NCBI GenBank assembly: GCA_032158295.1
Contig: CM063264.1
Coordinates: 1,674,001 to 1,738,000 of the forward strand
Direction: 5' to 3'
Length of the DNA: 64,000 nt
Origin: Pycnopodia helianthoides
Taxonomy: Eukaryota; Echinodermata; Asteroidea; Forcipulatida; Asteriidae
Positions within the stretch are counted from its first letter, which is position 1; the number at the start of each line of letters is the position of its first letter. A model generated the notes under the pieces. It saw only the letters and a list, made by a program, of their open reading frames with translations. It had not been told where the DNA came from and did no database searches. Below, one piece after another: positions 28,789 to 39,439 of the stretch. Both the position numbers and the translations under genes were made by a program.

Positions 28789-29333
28789 CTGTATAAAAAC
28801 ACAAAAACAGAGAAAACTGGATGTTAAATACTAACCTTTTTATGGTGTTAGATTGAGGTCAATAATAAGTTTTGTTATGTATTCAGCGCGGGAAAACAAT
28901 ATGATTTACTATAGTAGCACAAAGTCGCTGCCACTTATGGATGTGGTTGTATTCGCGCACAGCAATGATTTGAACCTTGACCTTTTATATGACCCATGGG
29001 CACTTGTATACAAAACATAGTTTGAGGGTGAACAGTCGCCTAGCTCCCGATGTGACAAACTAGTTCCCAAGGCGAAGCCGGGTTTGTCAACTTCCAATCA
29101 TGTTGGTTTAGTGATGGCGTTTTGGGACTAGAAGTGCAATGTAAACGAATAGTATACCATTTTATTAACATTCGTTTACCCTGCATTTGAGGCTCCAAAA
29201 CAAGACTTTCCTGCAAGATAACAGCTTGGTAAAAAATGAAAAAATTAAAATGGCAAGGGGTTGGTGAATGGACCAGTTAGAATTCGGCTCTCGATCATGA
29301 ATGTGTATAAAAGGTATATTGATAACTGATTAA

Positions 29334-29791
29334 CCCCGGAGAAGCGGGCCATTTTGTATAACGTGTGATCTCCAGGTGGAGAATTTTATCACCTCTCAGT
29401 TTTATAGGTCAATAACCCCCTCCTGCAAGCCCACAGCAATTTTAATCCCCACAGGGCTTTTGTCTGGGCCAGCAGTGTGTGTTATTTACGACCTGTTTTA
29501 GGTCTGGGCGGCACAGGGTTGACACAAAGAGATAATGGCACAAGGAGTTGGCTCACTAAGATATCCAGTTACAATTCCCAAGGACATTGCTGTCCCTTGG
29601 GGCTGCTGTCATTCATTACTCCTTACTCGGCAGTGGTTATAGCCTGGCCAATGGGAGTCTACAGGCTTGTGGTGTATACCATGGGTGAGGATTACATGGA
29701 ATATTGGCTTTATTGGCCCATTGAGAAAAAAATTATGACCATATTTGGAATATGTGGAGAATTTTTTCACCACGTTGCTTCCCTAAGGGTT
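29334..29791. mobile_element. 458-bp TTAA element, present only in unit 1 at this site
   Basis: Ends CCCCGGAGAAGCGGGCC and, on the other strand, ACCCTTAGGGAAGC. TTAA on both sides. Units 2 and 3 read TAATTAATTAAGCATTATC here, the empty site. CCC termini with TTAA fit a piggyBac-type non-autonomous element. The same family occurs at 36,072, 47,139 and about 60,119 in reverse. Confidence 0.78.
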
Positions 29792-29821
29792 TTAAGCATT
29801 ATCAATACATTGTTTATCCAT

Positions 29822-30545
29822 GCATGACGTGTCTGGTGTTTCTGTTCAGCAGAGTGTGGGTTCGAGCCCGGTCGTGACACTCCTTAAAGGCCCTGTACAC
29901 TATTGGTAAGATCGAAAAACACAATGTTCACAGATTCACACATAACTGACATGATTTAAAGTAAGTACTGGTAGAAAGGGTTCCTTAAAATATTTCTGCC
30001 TAAAATGCTATCGTTTCTGAGAAACGAGTAAAACAATAGTAATTATCGCGCGCGATAATTTGAAAAAACAGAAAACACATAAGATCTCTTTTCACTATTT
30101 TCTCGTGACCTCGATGACCAATTGAGCTCAAACTTTCACAGGTTTGTTTGTTCATGCATATGTTTAATCACACAAAATATGGACACTGATTTTGAGCTGT
30201 TACCAAAAGTGTACAATACCTTTAAGCAAGACACTTAACCATTATTGAACCATTATTGCTGCGTCTTTGGATGGGACGTAAAGCCGTAGGTCCCATGTGT
30301 TTTGTAATGCACGTAAAAGAACCCAGTGCACTTATCGTAAAGAGAAGGGGTTCACCCCCGTTTTACTGGTTTGATTGGCAGCATTATTGCGCCACAACAC
30401 ATTGTAAACCATTACATGGTGCTATGTAAAGGAATAGGTCTCATACTTCAAAAACATAGCTCCATATTACCTTGCAGGAAAATACTTCACTTTGCTCAGC
30501 TCCTTGGAATAGGCAACTAGAATGAGGGCGCTCTACAAATGCCTA
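29822..30545 (+). mobile_element. SINE interrupted by a MITE (unit 1)
   Basis: SINE parts at 29,822-29,883 (GTGTGGGTTCGAGCCCGGTC) and 30,226-30,545 (GCAAGACACTTAACC, CGTAAAAGAACCCAGTGCAC) lie either side of the MITE at 29,888-30,221. Uninterrupted in units 2 and 3. Confidence 0.78.
29888..30221. mobile_element. TTAA-flanked MITE nested in SINE (unit 1 only)
   Basis: AGGCCCTGTACACTATTGGT to ACCAAAAGTGTACAATACCT, TTAA each side. Unit 2 at 41,757 reads GTGTCCTTAAGCGAG, the empty site. Confidence 0.82.
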
Positions 30546-31117
30546 ATGATTATGATTATTATAATTATGCAAGCAGACAGGAACAGTCTCACCGGACATT
30601 ATGCGAGTGCACAAAACCAATAAGTACGGTGCTCTGGAAGCGCCACCCAACACTTGATTAGACCCTGACACAAATCTCAGAGTGACAAGTACTTCAAAAG
30701 TCGACGTCCTACTCTCAAGATGTCGACTTCCTGAAATACTTTTTGGATGACTACGACGTCGTCGTCACGGGATCTCTTGTCAAAGTCAGATGGCACTCAA
30801 AGGGAAGTATACCTTTGGTTTTTGGAACTTTTTGTTTGGTTTAAACATATATAAATGTAGATATATACAATAAAACTAACCTGTGACAATATAATTTCAA
30901 AAGGTGGTAGCGTTTTTGAGATATCGCCGAAAATCCCTTGCGGTTATGTCCACGCAGGAAGAATAATCCGCAATTGGAATACACAATCTGAGAAACGTTT
31001 CTGACAGAAACGCTTCTCAGTTTCAATTTTTCCCGATAAAAACTGATATATATCCACAACCACATTACTCCGATGTAGGCCTATATCGGATATTTTAAGC
31101 CATCGAAAGCTGCTTTA

Positions 31118-31226
31118 CTTCTAACCAAGTAAGTTTTGATTGCCATTTATTTTACCAAACGTGATTACCAAACGTTTGGTAATCACGTTTGCTAAAATTA
31201 ATGGCAATAAAAACTAAACTTGGCTA
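31118..31226. repeat. Inverted repeat around ACCAAACG
   Basis: CCAAGTAAGTTTTGATTGCC and GGCAATAAAAACTAAACTTGG arms with ATTACCAAACGTTTGGTAAT at the centre. Present in units 2 and 3 with a shorter centre. Confidence 0.6.
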
Positions 31227-31228
31227 GA

Positions 31229-31588
31229 AGTAGGGTGTCGTGGCCGAGTGGTTAAGAGCATCGGATTCAAGTTCTGGTGGTCGAGTCACCGGGGTGTTGG
31301 TTCGAATCCCGGTCGTGACACTTGTGTCCTTGAGCAAGATGCTTTACTATAATTGCTCCTCTCCACCCAGGGGTATAAATGGGTACCTGCGAGGGTAGAG
31401 GTTGATATTGTGTATAAAAAAGCCTTCAGAGCGCCACGGCAGCACAGGGGCTGTATACTCCACAGGGAGCTGAGAAAGATTACAGGAATGCTATTGGCCC
31501 AATGACCAGGGCACTATATAAAGCGCATTGATACGTTATTGTGAAATGCACTATATAAGAACTAGTTATTAATAATATTAGTACAAGT
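31229..31588 (+). mobile_element. Full-length tRNA-derived SINE, unit 1 only
   Basis: GTGTCGTGGCCGAGTGGTTA (A box), GGTTCGAATCCCGGTCGTG (B box), then body and AT-rich tail. In units 2 and 3 the flanks join directly (CTAGAAGTACAAGTACC). Confidence 0.82.
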
Positions 31589-31638
31589 ACCTTCCCTCTA
31601 ATGAGAGCTCCGTAGTGACTTCATATTTAGTTTACCTT

Positions 31639-32936
31639 TCACAACCCAAACTGAACTGGGACGGCGTAATACACTGATGAATCGAACGGGCCGTCATCAG
31701 CAGAGCGTTTCTTGCGGTTCCCGAGTCTGGAATTAAAACAACGTTAAATTATTACACTACTTATGATTACTCCACAAGTCAACGACAAAAGAAAACTTAC
31801 TTGAAAAAAAGCACTGAAGAGGTGTTGATATTATACAACAATGTTATAAACGACCCCCTTAAATTCTTCACCCCTTAAAATTTGAATCTGAGAAAGACTT
31901 TAGGCATGAAGCCTTTCTGAGGCATCTGAAAGCACACAATATTCTATGCAACAAGGGTGTTTTTTTCTTTCAATTATTTTATTGAAACTTGGTTGACCAA
32001 TTGAGCCCAAATTTTCACAGGTTTGTTTATTCTATGCATAATGTTGGGATACACCAAGTGAGGATACTGGTCTTTGACATTTACCAAAAGTACACCCTGC
32101 TTTAAAGTAAACAGTTAATCACACAGATTGCTCCCTGATTTCATGTTTTTGTTTACCAGCTTGCTGCATTGTTCTGATAACTTTGAAGGGGAAACCCCTT
32201 CGGAACAGCTGCACCGCAGACCTGTCCCCATCCGACCATTGTATGATTGGAAAGTTCATCTTTGTCCTTTGGAGGATTGCATTAATTCCCATTCTCGAAC
32301 TTTCAGTAAACCTTCCTCCATGATTAAGAAACTAACATGTGAAAATCCCTTCAGATTTGGTGCAAATGTTTAGTAAAAAGAACAGAAAACTCGGCAATCG
32401 AAATGAGCAACGGTGTTTTGTCAAATCTTGTATCTCGTGTTGGAATGGATAACAATCAAAGCTTGCAACTAATCACCATTTGGGTATCAGATTAACACCA
32501 AGTAATATGAAATCGATCAATTTGTTTAAATGGTATACACGGCCTCAAAAAATTCATATATTTCTAAAGTAATTAGTGGTAGCAGAACTTACTGGATTCG
32601 GAGTTCGATTCCGACTGTGGTTTTCTCGGGCGGCCAGCCCAATTTTACTTTTAAATCAAGGAACACGCCGTCTGCCAGTTTGATGGAAGTGACCTTTTGG
32701 ACAGCGGCTTGTACGTCCCTAATAGCTTGAGAAACACCCGTGTCCGTTTTCTCCGGCGATTGGCGCCTTTGAAAATCAGACGTGACCGTATCCTCTGCCG
32801 ATGGGCGCCTTCGAGAAATAGACGTGTCCGTACCCTCATCTGATGAGTCTTCTTCGGACTTTAACTGGGGCATGGCTGTTGAAAGAGCAGCCATCAGGCA
32901 AAGCAGCACCAGACACTTAAATGTTGCCATTCTTTT
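31639..32936 (-). CDS. Secreted prepro-peptide, copy 1 (unit 1), about 141 residues
   Basis: Exon 1 spans 32,936-32,593 (ATG at 32,930, after a TTTTAG acceptor, so a 5' UTR exon is likely). Exon 2 runs 31,726-31,639 to TGA. The intron is phase 2 (GTAAGT donor, TTCCAG acceptor). Signal peptide MATFKCLVLLCLMAALSTAM; then an acidic stretch (KSEEDSSDEG); then a 14-residue repeat, about 2.5 copies (TDTSISRRRPSAE, DTVTSDFQRRQSPE, KTDTGVS); then the conserved SIKLADGVFLDLKVKLGWP; then LGNRKKR, a furin-type site. The C-terminal peptide is 21 residues, starting SADDGPFDSS and ending VQFGL. Copies 2 and 3 end earlier: a deletion of about 20 bp here removes their TAG. Unrecognised family; role unknown (antimicrobial, signalling or reproductive peptide are guesses). 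Intron 1 holds a separate candidate ORF. Confidence 0.75.
31790..32105. mobile_element. Eroded GGCACTGGACAC-family MITE (unit 1)
   Basis: TGAAAGCACACAATATTCTA, GGGTGTTTTTTTCTTTCA and GGATACACCAAGTGAGGATA match the interior of the element at 654-1,043. Copies at about 42,955-43,265 and 53,455-53,740; related pieces at 37,205, 48,280 and 61,290-61,615. Confidence 0.6.
32160..32400 (-). pseudogene. Candidate secreted ORF copy broken by a stop (unit 1)
   Basis: Same block as in units 2 and 3, but the Trp codon in IFTCW reads TAG, splitting the frame between the hydrophobic start and the SRMGINAI part. This argues against an essential full-length product in this unit. Confidence 0.35.
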
Positions 32937-33149
32937 CTAAAACAATAATACAAAAATGCGTTTGGTATAAACTCGGGTGTCAATTCTGGTGGTGCAGGTT
33001 GAGGAGAGGGGGGGGGGGGTATTAAACTCTCCCCAACCCAGAATTTCTCAACTACTCATGGTTTGCCATTTTGGAGTCAAATTTATGTAAATAAGTGGTG
33101 AACCTGTAAACGCATGCGCGTCGACTATTATGTTCTATAAATGTTCTCT

Positions 33150-33345
33150 ATGGGCCCATTTCATAGAACTGCTTAAGCAGGAAATATTGCTTAACAATTT
33201 CTGCTTAGCAGAAATCAGCAGAAAACCAGTCACAAATTGCACTTGTGACATTGGTAGTTTGGCCGGTAACCTTATGATGGTTAGCATAATTTTGCTGTGC
33301 TTAGCTACTTTTTTGTGCTTAAGCAGCTCTATGAAATTCGGCACT
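33150..33345. mobile_element. GGGCCCATTTC-family MITE (unit 1)
   Basis: GGGCCCATTTCATAGAACTG and CAGCTCTATGAAATTCGGC arms. The same insertion is at 44,233-44,428 and 55,139-55,318, so it predates the duplications. Confidence 0.7.
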
Positions 33346-33371
33346 GGGACCAACTTCATGGCGTTGCTTAA

Positions 33372-33736
33372 AGGAACATTACAGAATTGGTAATTGTAAA
33401 ATATACTTTTGATCACAGATTTACATAAAACTTACACGGTCTAATGATGATGATAGTAGAAAACATCCCTTGAAATATTTCTGTCTGAAATGCCATACTT
33501 TATGAGAAATGAATAAACTAATTTTCCGATTGGAGTTTATCGCTCAGTGAGCGTTTTAATCATTTGTTGAACCTATTGCAAATGTGTAATCGGTTTTTCA
33601 CTTTTTTCTCGTGACCCAGAGGGCCGATCGATCTCAAACTTCCACAGGTTTGTCAGTTTATGTATATGGTGGATTACATAAAGTGCTTACTGCCAGCAAC
33701 TGTTTTGTTAGCAAAAACCAATTCTGTAATGTTCCT
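33372..33736. mobile_element. TTAA MITE, AGGAACATTACAGAATTG family (unit 1)
   Basis: AGGAACATTACAGAATTGGT to CCAATTCTGTAATGTTCCT, flanked by TTAA. Shared with unit 2; empty in unit 3 at 55,344-55,347. Confidence 0.85.
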
Positions 33737-34288
33737 TTAAACAAAAACAGTAGCTGTGCACAACACAATTATGCTTACCAGATTTAGGTTACCAGCCAAA
33801 TTGCCACGTCACATGTACCATCTTTGACTGGTTCTGCTCATTTTTGCTGGGCAGAAATTTGTTATAAGCACTCGCTTATGAAGCATGTATCTGAAATTGG
33901 GCCCTGTAGTAAGAATGACGTAATTATACTGTAAGCCACGCCCACTTCACATAAACTGGGCCCCGAAAGCACTTAAAACGTATTTGCATCGATAGATTGG
34001 CAATATGTCAGCCAATGGCTTCAGTAAAGGGATTTTTTAAAACCAGTAATGAGTTAATTGAACATAAGTACAGTTCGATAAGTGTTCTCTTTCGTTTCCA
34101 CTACATCTAGAACAGTCTTGAGTTTATTGGTCCAGTAAACAGTAGACATGCCAACTACAGGGAGTATACAAGTTTGTCAAAAATCTTGTTGCATAAACGT
34201 ATACGTGTTTAAAAGCTTTGGTGCGGAATGCAATGGAAAAGACCAAGAACGTCTCGAACCAAGGCTAAGAAATGTGGACGTGACTCAC

Positions 34289-34354
34289 CGTTTCACTTGG
34301 GAGCACAACTTGAAAACGACGACAGTAGTCTCCGGTACAGACGTCTTGAATGTC
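34289..34354 (-). CDS. Candidate 66-nt symmetric exon (unit 1), upstream of peptide gene
   Basis: A CACAG acceptor and an ACG/GTGAGT donor flank 66 nt. The exon is open in phase 0-0: DIQDVCTGDYC and then RRFQVVLPSET. It could be the 5' UTR exon of peptide copy 1, since the next acceptor is at 32,936. Translation through the junction is also in frame with the ATG (KRMATF). Coding use is unproven. Confidence 0.45.
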
Positions 34355-34705
34355 CTGTGATTGAAAACAGCAGCTGTTTAAATAGGGAATTTACATGACA
34401 AAACTACTGTCATTCATTGATAGCAAATCGGTCCCATTGGTCAAAATGTTCAGTGTAGGTGTGGCCTAAACTCTCTCAAGGTCGAGGAAGGAAGTTAAGG
34501 ACGGAATAAAAGTACACAAGTGCCCCTTTAAAATAATATCAAACTGTCTTTGGACAAAGCACATTTTGTTCAAATCATATAACTTTGAAGATAAAAAGTC
34601 AACAACTATTTTTTCCCGGAGATTACAGTATTTTTTTTATACTTTTATGTATAACACAATAGACAAACTGACTCCAAATTGAGATGAATCTCGCATCTGA
34701 GGTAA

Positions 34706-34888
34706 TCAAACCATTTGTGTCTTTCTTGCGAACCTGTTTACCCCAGACATCACACGGAAACGCAAAACAATCAACTTCCCTCGAGAAACCTCCAAAACGA
34801 CAGTCAATGTTTGATGAAAACAGTCAATAGAAAGTTCAAGCGAACAGTAAACCACACGCACTTCCTGTAATTGTTCCTTTGATTTCAT
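34706..34888 (-). other. Diverged relative of the QDVRVVY block; copies at 45,783 and 57,633
   Basis: Minus-strand 60-codon frame starting MKSKEQLQEVRVVYCSLELS. It aligns with the SSQDVRVVYVLLLNFLL part of 37,290-37,571 at the DNA level (CCACACGCAC..TCCTG). Likely a leftover of an older internal duplication; coding use is doubtful. Confidence 0.3.
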
Positions 34889-35257
34889 GCTTTTGTTTTA
34901 CCCGTGGCATAGTCATTGTTCTGGGATATTTTTTGTTGAACACCCTTACATTAAGTATATAGTTAATTGTCTTCTTTTTCTTTTCTTTTCAGGCCAAAAT
35001 TGAGATTTTTTTGTTTTGGGTAGTTTACGATGTGTGAGGCAATTTTACACATTCGCAGTTTTGGCATATGAAATAACCTCCCTTATACTGTAAGATGTTT
35101 GAGTCCAAAACGAGACTATTCTTTCATCAGCCTCGCTACCATGGGCAGCGCGCCGTATCGATACCTCTCGTGCGCTTATGAGTGAGCAAGACATGCTGGA
35201 CAAAATGGCGCGGCGAGATCGATCACCCCTGGGAACGAGGCTGGTTCTCTCATGTAT

Positions 35258-35416
35258 TTAAAGCAATCTAAAGCAAGCCAACGAGTCATTAGTCGATAAT
35301 TTTGTCGCTAATTGTTGCAGCAAATTTGAGAAGTCGTGGTCTTGGTCGGTCATGGTTCGCTGGAGGAAGGAAATCTCGAAAAATTGTGTCACTGCTTCGA
35401 GATTCCCCAGTATCGC
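35258..35416 (-). CDS. Candidate terminal exon, helical tail (unit 1)
   Basis: TTTTGCACAG acceptor, then 52 codons open in phase 0 to TAA: AILGNLEAVTQFFEISFLQR, TMTDQDHDFSNLLQQLATKL, STNDSLACFRLL. The pattern suggests amphipathic helices. Phase 0 matches the donor of the exon 1 copy at 39,032, so an 84-residue secreted or anchored protein is possible. It shares I.G....V....ISFLQ.TM with the exon at 28,711. Also open in another frame (GDTGESRSSDTIFRDF), so the frame is uncertain. Confidence 0.35.
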   Translation of the reverse strand, partial: AILGNLEAVTQFFEISFLQRTMTDQDHDFSNLLQQLATKLSTNDSLACFRLL

Positions 35417-36071
35417 CTGTGCAAAAGAAATAAAACAAACAACATAATACACATTACTTCCATGCACTGGTGCACTTTGTTGTTCCAAGAGGAATGAGTC
35501 TGAACTCATATTGTTTGTTTAAGAACAAGATGCAGGGACTGAGGATGGAGATGAGGTGTAGAACCAAACAGCCGTAGAATCATTTACGTCATTAACGCTT
35601 CTGCGCATGTGCACTGCATAAAGTTGGCTCTGTCTTCAGACATAGGTTACATTCGTTCAAGGTCGAGGAAGGAAGTTGAAGACGAGGTGAAAGTACAGTT
35701 ACCTTTTTTCGAGAAACATCGAACTGCTCCTCGACGGAGCTTAAAGGGAGGATATACCTTTGGTTATTACATTCTAAAAGAGCAATCTCCATGAAAAAAC
35801 AAAAAACATTAAAACGTACAAACAAAATGTCTAAACCACAAAGGATTATATACACTCGCATAAAAACATCATTAAAGGGCAAAGTAGGCCTATACATGGA
35901 GTTCGATTGTTTTAATACTCTATAAATGTAGATATATACAATACACTGGTAAACATTTTTATTGACCAGAAAAACTTCCTTAACAATTAGAAGCACTGCA
36001 GCTGTTGATAATGTATAACACTTGAGAAAAGATTCCCTATTAAGGAATGTGGTTTTGAAGAAACTGATTAA

Positions 36072-36521
36072 AACCCTCGGGGAAGCAACGTGGTGAAAAA
36101 ATTCTCCACATATTCCAAATATGGTTATATATTTTTTTCAATGGGCCAAAAAAGCCACGATTTTTCTGTAATCCTCACCCCTTGTATACACCACAAGCCT
36201 GTAGACTCCCATTGGCCAGGCTATAACCACTGCCGAGTAAGAATTATTGAATGACAGCAGTCCCAAGGGACAGCAATGCCCTTGGGAATTGTAACTTGAT
36301 ATCTTTTAGTGAGCCAACTCCTTGTGCCATTATCTCTTTGTGTCGCCCAGAGCTAAAACAGGTCGTAAATAACACACACTGCTGGCCCAGACAAAAGCCC
36401 TGTGGAGATTAAAATTGCTTTGGGCTTGCAGGAGGGCGTCATTGACCTACAAAACTGAGTGGTGATAAAAACCTCCACCTGGAGGACACGCGTTTTACAA
36501 AAGGGCCCGCTTCTCCGAGGG
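36072..36521. mobile_element. TTAA element of the CCCTCGG..GAAGC family (unit 1, reverse)
   Basis: Left end AACCCTCGGGGAAGCAACG, right end GGGCCCGCTTCTCCGAGGG. TTAA at left; right flank mutated to CTAA. Confidence 0.72.
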
Positions 36522-37419
36522 CTAAAAAAAAACTTCAATATGAGAAACGGTTCATGCATGAAACCTTTTTATCAGATTGTGCATTCCAATTACGGTGTGT
36601 TCTTCCTGCATGGACATAACCGCTCCAGATTTTCGGCGAAAGCTCAAAAACGCTTCCACCTTTTGAAATGAAATTTCCGCGGGTTAGTTTTATTGTAGTC
36701 CCTATATATCTACATTTATAGAGGATTAAAACAATCGAACTCCATGTTTACTTTGCCATTAATGATGTTTTTATACGGGGGTATATAATCCTTTGTGTTT
36801 TGGGAATTTGTTTGAATGTTCTAATGTTTTTTTGTAACAATGTTTTTAACGGGGATTGTTCTTTTAGATAGTGATTTAGTTCCCCAGGCTGCTGTATGTT
36901 TTTTACATTTCGAAATATCTCATTGCTTTTCGTAATTCTTGGTATGATTGATATTCTTTGTCTTCTGTAATATGTATTTTTTTTTTTTTTTAAAAGCCTG
37001 CATGGATAAATACTTAAATACATCATTATTCAAAAATACGTCGTTCTTTAGCGCTTAATCACACCCGATGGGCATCTCAAAGCGCTGAGTATTTTTTGTT
37101 GCAAGGTATATGGAGCTACTTTTTTGAAGTATTAGACCTATTCCTTTACATAGCACCATGTAACGGTTTACAAGGTGCTGTGGCGCAATTACTTCAGAGG
37201 GAGTCGTTTCTCACATTGTTTTATACTATCAGCAGCTCTCAGGTGCTCCTTACCAAGTAAGTTTTTATGGCAATATATTTCTTGAGTAATTACCAAAAGT
37301 ATCCACAGCCTTTAAAGTAGCTCAACAAAACCACAACATTGTTGATGAAAACAGCCAGAAGAAAGTTCAACAACAAAACATAAACCACACGCACATCCTG
37401 ACTGCTCCCCGATTTGACT

Positions 37420-37571
37420 TTGAAGGGGAAACCCCTTCGGAACAGCTGTACCGCCGCAGACCTGGCCCCATCCGACCATTGTATGATTGGAAAGTTCATC
37501 CTTGTCCTTTGGAAGATTATATTACCTCCCATTCTCGAATTTTCAGTTAACGCACAACGTATCACCAACAT
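37420..37571 (-). other. Second-type copy of the SRMG / QWSDG block (unit 1)
   Basis: Reads ENSRMGGNIIFQRTRMNFPI, IQWSDGARSAAVQLFRRGFP. A TGA follows IFTCW upstream, so the hydrophobic start is out of frame. The following KSGSSQDVRVVY part matches 34,706-34,888 (QEVRVVY), a third diverged relative. Confidence 0.4.
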
Positions 37572-37916
37572 GTGAAAATCCTTTCAGATTTGGTGCAATT
37601 ATTTTTAAGCGCAAAGAATAGAAAACTCGGCACAAGAGAATCGAGATAAGCAACGGTGTTCTGCAGGGTCTTTGACATTTAAACAATATTTTTGCTAGTT
37701 TTTTTTCAGACGAAATTGATTTCTCTGAAGGATTGGCACTGATGTGAACTTACAAATTAGCTTTCACATTAATAGAATATTCTGGAGAAAACAGGTCCTC
37801 TGGGAAAGAAAATGTGTAATTACTTTATAACAAATGCGCTGAAAAGTTGCAGATCAAAGACAGTTCATGTGGAATTTTTTGTCAACGTCCAAAAACGATA
37901 TCACTGCAACAACTTT

Positions 37917-38222
37917 GTGGCGTGTCGTGGTCGAGCGGATAAGAACACCGGATTCAAGCTCTGGTGTTTCTGTTCAGCAGAGTGTGGATTCGAGTCCCGG
38001 TCTTAACACCTGTGTCCTTAGGCAAGACACTTGACCATTATTGCTTGCGTCCTTCGGAAGGAACGTAAAGCCGTAGGTCCCGTGTGTTGTGTAATGCACG
38101 TAAAAGAACCCAGTACACTTATCGTTAAGGGGTTCGCCCCGGTGTTCCTGGTTCGCTTGGCTGCATATTGCGCCACAGCACCGTGGGCTAAGGAAAAGGT
38201 TTCATACTTCAAAACGTAGCTC
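37917..38222 (+). mobile_element. SINE, distal part of unit 1
   Basis: GTGGCGTGTCGTGGTCGAGC, GGATTCGAGTCCCGGTC, CGTAAAAGAACCCAGTACAC. Same site in all three units, so older than the array. Confidence 0.75.
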
Positions 38223-38226
38223 TATA

Positions 38227-38434
38227 GATAGGTTGCAGTATGACGTAAATCGGCCATCTTTACGGGCAGTTTAGAACAAACAGTCGTGCGTTTCGTGTGA
38301 GAACGGCGTGCAACACGCGCGCATTTCACGAAACTCATTGCAGGATTGGTCAGTGAACAACGCGGCCGCGTTTGACGCATCTGCAAGCCAAAATGCAATT
38401 TGCCCGTAAAGATGGCGTCTACTGGGAACTATCT
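38227..38434. mobile_element. TA-flanked inverted-repeat element, units 1 and 2 only (unit 1 copy)
   Basis: GATAGGTTGCAG...ATCTTTACGGGCAG pairs with TGCCCGTAAAGAT...GGGAACTATC. Unit 3 at about 62,530 reads GCTCTATACATAC, the empty site. TA or TATA duplication suggests a Tc1/mariner-type relative. Confidence 0.68.
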
Positions 38435-39031
38435 ATACATACATTCCAGGATAAATACTGTAGCGCTTAGAAACATAGTAATAAGTGCGGTATCAATGTA
38501 AATGTAAAGTATTTACTAATGTTACCCTTTTACAAATTTTCTCTTGAAAAATATACTTATTTTATTATAATTTCTCTTGAAAACTGAACGATTGGAGTCG
38601 GCCTAAATGTAAAATGGTTTTATGATGCTTTAGGAGGCACGTGTACTTATATTTCGTCTTCAACATCCTTCCTAGACCTTGTGGATATTTAGGCCACACC
38701 TACTTTGAACACTTTGACCTATAGGACACGTAAGCTTTTGTTGATTGACAGAATGTGTCAAATATAAAGTTGTCGTGCACATAGGCATTTCCATTGCAAC
38801 GTCACAGCCCGAGTTTTTGCCAACCAAGGTAGGAAAACTATTGGACTCTTTGCATATCAATCATTCTTCACTAACTAGACAATCCATTTTGCCTGTCGTC
38901 ATTACAGCCACAAACCCTAATTTTGTCGCATATCCATTCAGGACCAAAATGCCTCATTACAACCTGTTCTGTCAGAAAATGGCTAGAATTCTTTTTTTTA
39001 GCAGTTTCCCAAAACATAAACAGTAGCTTAC

Positions 39032-39127
39032 CTCCAGCGTGGAAGCCATACCTACAACTAGCACCATGATGGTGGTGATTACAATGATGGTATGCCGTCC
39101 AACGCTCCTCTCTGCTACCCCAACCAT
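39032..39127 (-). CDS. Copy of CUB-gene exon 1 (unit 2)
   Basis: 96 nt with ATG and GTAAGC donor intact. Replacements against unit 1: Ala to Val (HTIIVITT), Thr to Met (VVGMAS) and Val to Leu (STLE). The next minus-strand phase-0 exons are the small candidates of unit 1, not the TSP1 exon, so it may serve a different transcript. Confidence 0.55.
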
Positions 39128-39439
39128 TGCTCTATCTTTGGACCTGCTGCTCGCGGACAGACTTCAAAATACGCCCCTCTTGCCACCGTGCAGTGGACAT
39201 TAGGGTCAAGTTATGTAAGCCCCCAACATTCTCTTGGGGCGTCTTTGTTTGTGTTGACAAAGCACTTGAATGGACAGCATACGAACAGCTTTAGGAATCC
39301 AGAGGCCTGGAATCAAAGAACCCCCCCCCCCCCGCCGTAAATTGTGGACCACCATCAGAGCACCTTGCGCCCTTTTTGTTTTGCCTGTTATAGAAACTAA
39401 AATAAAGTCGGTCTTCTTCAAGAGTGCCTTCGCTGATAA

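Larger units (their letters stand above)
26591..38858 (-). repeat. Tandem unit 1 (12.3 kb)
   Basis: Starts at AATCATTCTTCACTAAC, which recurs at 38,859, 49,953 and 62,958. Order read along the minus strand: SINE and candidate small exons, peptide gene copy 1, short last exon near 28,750, minisatellite and the CUB exon 1 copy at 26,861-26,766. Private to this unit are a 458-bp TTAA element, a MITE nested in a SINE and a full SINE at about 31,229. The long stretches between exons hold MITEs and unrecognised sequence. Confidence 0.9.

Noticed and set aside
32128..32373. Plus-strand frame starting MLPDFMFLFTSLLHC, also at 43,293
   Set aside because: Shadow of the minus-strand SRMG block; no other support.
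29334..37200. Apparent large inverted duplication inside unit 1
   Set aside because: The matching parts are separate mobile elements (TTAA element, SINE ends) inserted in opposite orientations and in a different order.
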